Part shown: positions 62,656-64,000 of the stretch, in pieces
Numbering within the stretch: position 1 is the first letter of the stretch
How the letters are laid out: each line of letters begins with the position of its first letter
Assembly: GCF_900167455.1 (NCBI RefSeq)
Contig: NZ_FUWJ01000004.1
Coordinates: forward strand, 1 to 64,000
Length of the DNA stretch: 64,000 nt
Direction of reading: 5' to 3'
DNA from: Enhydrobacter aerosaccus
GTDB lineage: Bacteria > Pseudomonadota > Alphaproteobacteria > Reyranellales > Reyranellaceae
Made by a program: the position numbers and the translations under genes
Notes under the pieces: model-generated
Seen by the model: the letters and a program-made list of their open reading frames with translations, nothing else
Told to the model about the DNA's origin: nothing
The model's database searches: none

Positions 62656-63885
62656 TCAGCCCTGCCGTCGTCGCAACACCGACGTCAGGGTTGCCGTCAG
62701 GACCAAGCCCAGCATGGCCATGACCACGATCGCGATTCGCGGTCCGAGACGATCAGAAAGCACACCGATTGCGAGAACGCCCAGCGGGTTGGTGCCGATG
62801 CACACGGTGACGATGCCCATCAGCCGCGACCGCATCTCGGGCGGCGCTTCGGTCAGCATGAGCGTCGACTGCATGTTGCCGAAGCCCGCCGTGCCGAAGC
62901 CGCCGACGATCATCACTGTCAAGGCCAGCCAATAGGAGGGTGATAGCGCCATCACGAGCAAGGCGCACATGAACAGAGCCGCCCCGCCGGCGAAGGTGAG
63001 CTGTCGATTCATTCGCACGATGCCCATGGCGATCAGCAAGCCGCCGATCAACGCTCCCGCCGGTTCGGCTGCGGCCAGCAGTCCGACGAGGCTGGGCGAC
63101 ACGCCGAACTCCCCGAGACCCAACGGCGCCACCAGAGACGAATAGGCGAAGGCAAAAGTGTTGGTCACGATAGTTATGCCGAACACTAGCAACAGCACCG
63201 ACTTGGTACGGGCGAAGGCGAGACCTTCGGCAATGTCGCGAACGATACGGCCCAGCGCCAGCGGCCGCGTGGTTTGGGTATGGACGAGGCCTGCCATGGC
63301 AAAGGCGCCGATGAACTGCACGAGTGCCGTGACGGTGTAGGCGCCTTTCATATGCAGCCATTCGAAGGCAAGGCCGCCGAGCAACGGGCCGATCATGCGC
63401 GTGGCGGCCGAAGTGGTGGAATCGAGGGCGATCGCCGGCACGATGCGATGCGGCCCGGCCACCTCGCCCACCATGCGCCGCCGGGTCGACATTTCGGTCG
63501 CCCACATCGACCCCGACAGGAGATTGCCGAGCGCCACATGCCACAGCGCCAGATGTCCTGTGGTCGCCAGGATGGCGAGCACGGTCGAAACGGAGGCGGG
63601 TACGATCAGCGCCAGCATCACGATCAGCTTGCGGTTCACCGCTTCCGAGACCGCGCCGGCAAAGGCGCCCAGGAAAAGCTGCGGAAGCTGCCGCGCCGCA
63701 ACGACGGCGGTGACGGCGAGCGGAGAGCCGGTCGCCTCGTAGGCGAAGAGACCCGAGGCCAGAAGCTCCAGCCAACGCATGGCGTTGGCGAAAGCTCCGA
63801 CCAGCCACAGGCGCAGGAAATCAGGCGAAGCCAGCAGCTCGCGCGTTGCCGAACGTGAAGACGCCGTTTCCCCCGCCGAATCCAT
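62656..63885 (-). CDS. MFS transporter (enterobactin-exporter/DHA-like)
   Basis: Starting at [10 protein letters not shown] gives 409 residues with twelve predicted membrane helices, beginning [21 protein letters not shown]. The family motif after helix 2 appears as [17 protein letters not shown]. The plan resembles the EntS/DHA3 group of exporters. The substrate is unknown. It ends 14 bases before panB on the same strand and could be cotranscribed with it. An upstream frame to 63960 overlaps the next gene's start and is unlikely. Confidence 0.87.
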   Translation of the reverse strand: MDSAGETASSRSATRELLASPDFLRLWLVGAFANAMRWLELLASGLFAYEATGSPLAVTAVVAARQLPQLFLGAFAGAVSEAVNRKLIVMLALIVPASVSTVLAILATTGHLALWHVALGNLLSGSMWATEMSTRRRMVGEVAGPHRIVPAIALDSTTSAATRMIGPLLGGLAFEWLHMKGAYTVTALVQFIGAFAMAGLVHTQTTRPLALGRIVRDIAEGLAFARTKSVLLLVFGITIVTNTFAFAYSSLVAPLGLGEFGVSPSLVGLLAAAEPAGALIGGLLIAMGIVRMNRQLTFAGGAALFMCALLVMALSPSYWLALTVMIVGGFGTAGFGNMQSTLMLTEAPPEMRSRLMGIVTVCIGTNPLGVLAIGVLSDRLGPRIAIVVMAMLGLVLTATLTSVLRRRQG

Positions 63886-63945
63886 TGGGCGGCACGCTAG
63901 CGGGATGGCTATGCTGCGGAAAAGAGAAAAGACGGGAGGAACGCC

Positions 63946-64000
63946 ATGAAGCGCCGTCATTTGCTGCTGGGCAGCCTTGCATCTGTCGCACCGCTCGCCA
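63946..64000 (+). CDS. Start of a secreted protein gene (truncated by the window end)
   Basis: After GGGAGGA and an ATG at 63946 the frame reads MKRRHLLLGSLASVAPLA and runs off the window. It is a signal peptide with twin arginine and a hydrophobic core, like those of Bug/TctC-type or other periplasmic binding proteins. Only about 18 residues are visible, so no family can be assigned. Confidence 0.55.
   Translation, partial: MKRRHLLLGSLASVAPLA

Overview
The window is high-GC DNA from an alphaproteobacterium. The evidence is the complete ccoNOQP-ccoGHIS (fixNOQP-fixGHIS) locus, an oxygen-sensing FixL with its heme-pocket residues, FixJ and a FixK regulator, together with many soil-type catabolic genes. 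A Reyranella-like or Bradyrhizobium-like lineage is plausible, but no rRNA or tRNA gene is present to settle it. I saw no CRISPR array, intact insertion sequence, phage or replication origin.

Layout. (1) 0-2.4 kb: palindromic repeats, an FkbM methyltransferase, a conserved unknown protein, and a DUF883/holin-like membrane pair. (2) 2.4-10.1 kb, minus strand: ccoN-ccoO-ccoQ-ccoP-ccoG-ccoH-ccoI-ccoS, encoding the cbb3 oxidase and its assembly proteins. The very short ccoQ and ccoS genes are both present. (3) 10.2-19.4 kb: the microaerobic regulon and its control genes: a DUF2189 protein, a TauE/SafE protein, a Usp protein, hemN, fixL, fixJ, a single-domain response regulator, an ABC membrane domain without an ATPase, fixK, a cytochrome c and a 47-residue membrane peptide. 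Four FixK/FNR-type boxes (near 1507, 10160, 11820 and 19402) tie these units together. (4) 19.4-30.5 kb: DUF938, a solitary molybdenum-hydroxylase large subunit, a Baeyer-Villiger-type monooxygenase, two SRPBCC proteins, a serine hydrolase, a tandem VOC pair, a PLP aminotransferase and a glutamate-synthase-like FMN enzyme. (5) 30.5-33.5 kb: a ModE-like regulator with modABC behind a near-perfect ModE operator. (6) 33.6-45.7 kb: a GDYXXLXY/DUF2157 pair, msrQ, an enolase-superfamily enzyme with NIPSNAP and a second solitary Mo-hydroxylase, a CobW GTPase with an amidohydrolase, and asd with a clear terminator. (7) 45.8-61.8 kb: the most interesting region. Three LLM flavin monooxygenases (one NtaA/DszA-like, two RutA-like) are packed with a Dpp-type ABC importer, a Pot-type ABC importer, an SDR, a formamidase-type amidase and a quinone oxidoreductase. 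(8) 61.8-64 kb: panB, an MFS exporter and the start of a secreted protein gene.

How the parts work together. Regions 2 and 3 form a low-oxygen respiration module: FixLJ senses O2, FixK relays the signal, and the targets are cbb3 oxidase, anaerobic heme synthesis and small accessory proteins. In region 7 every transcription unit begins with a -24/-12 (RpoN, sigma-54) element of the form TGGCATG-N4-TTGC, placed about 24-29 bases (estimated start point to start codon) before the gene. Two of these elements stand back to back at 60754-60790. I read region 7 as a sigma-54-controlled scavenging island that imports and oxygenolytically opens an N- or S-containing organic compound. The substrate is unknown, and no flavin reductase, RutB-F partner, RpoN or enhancer-binding activator lies in the window.
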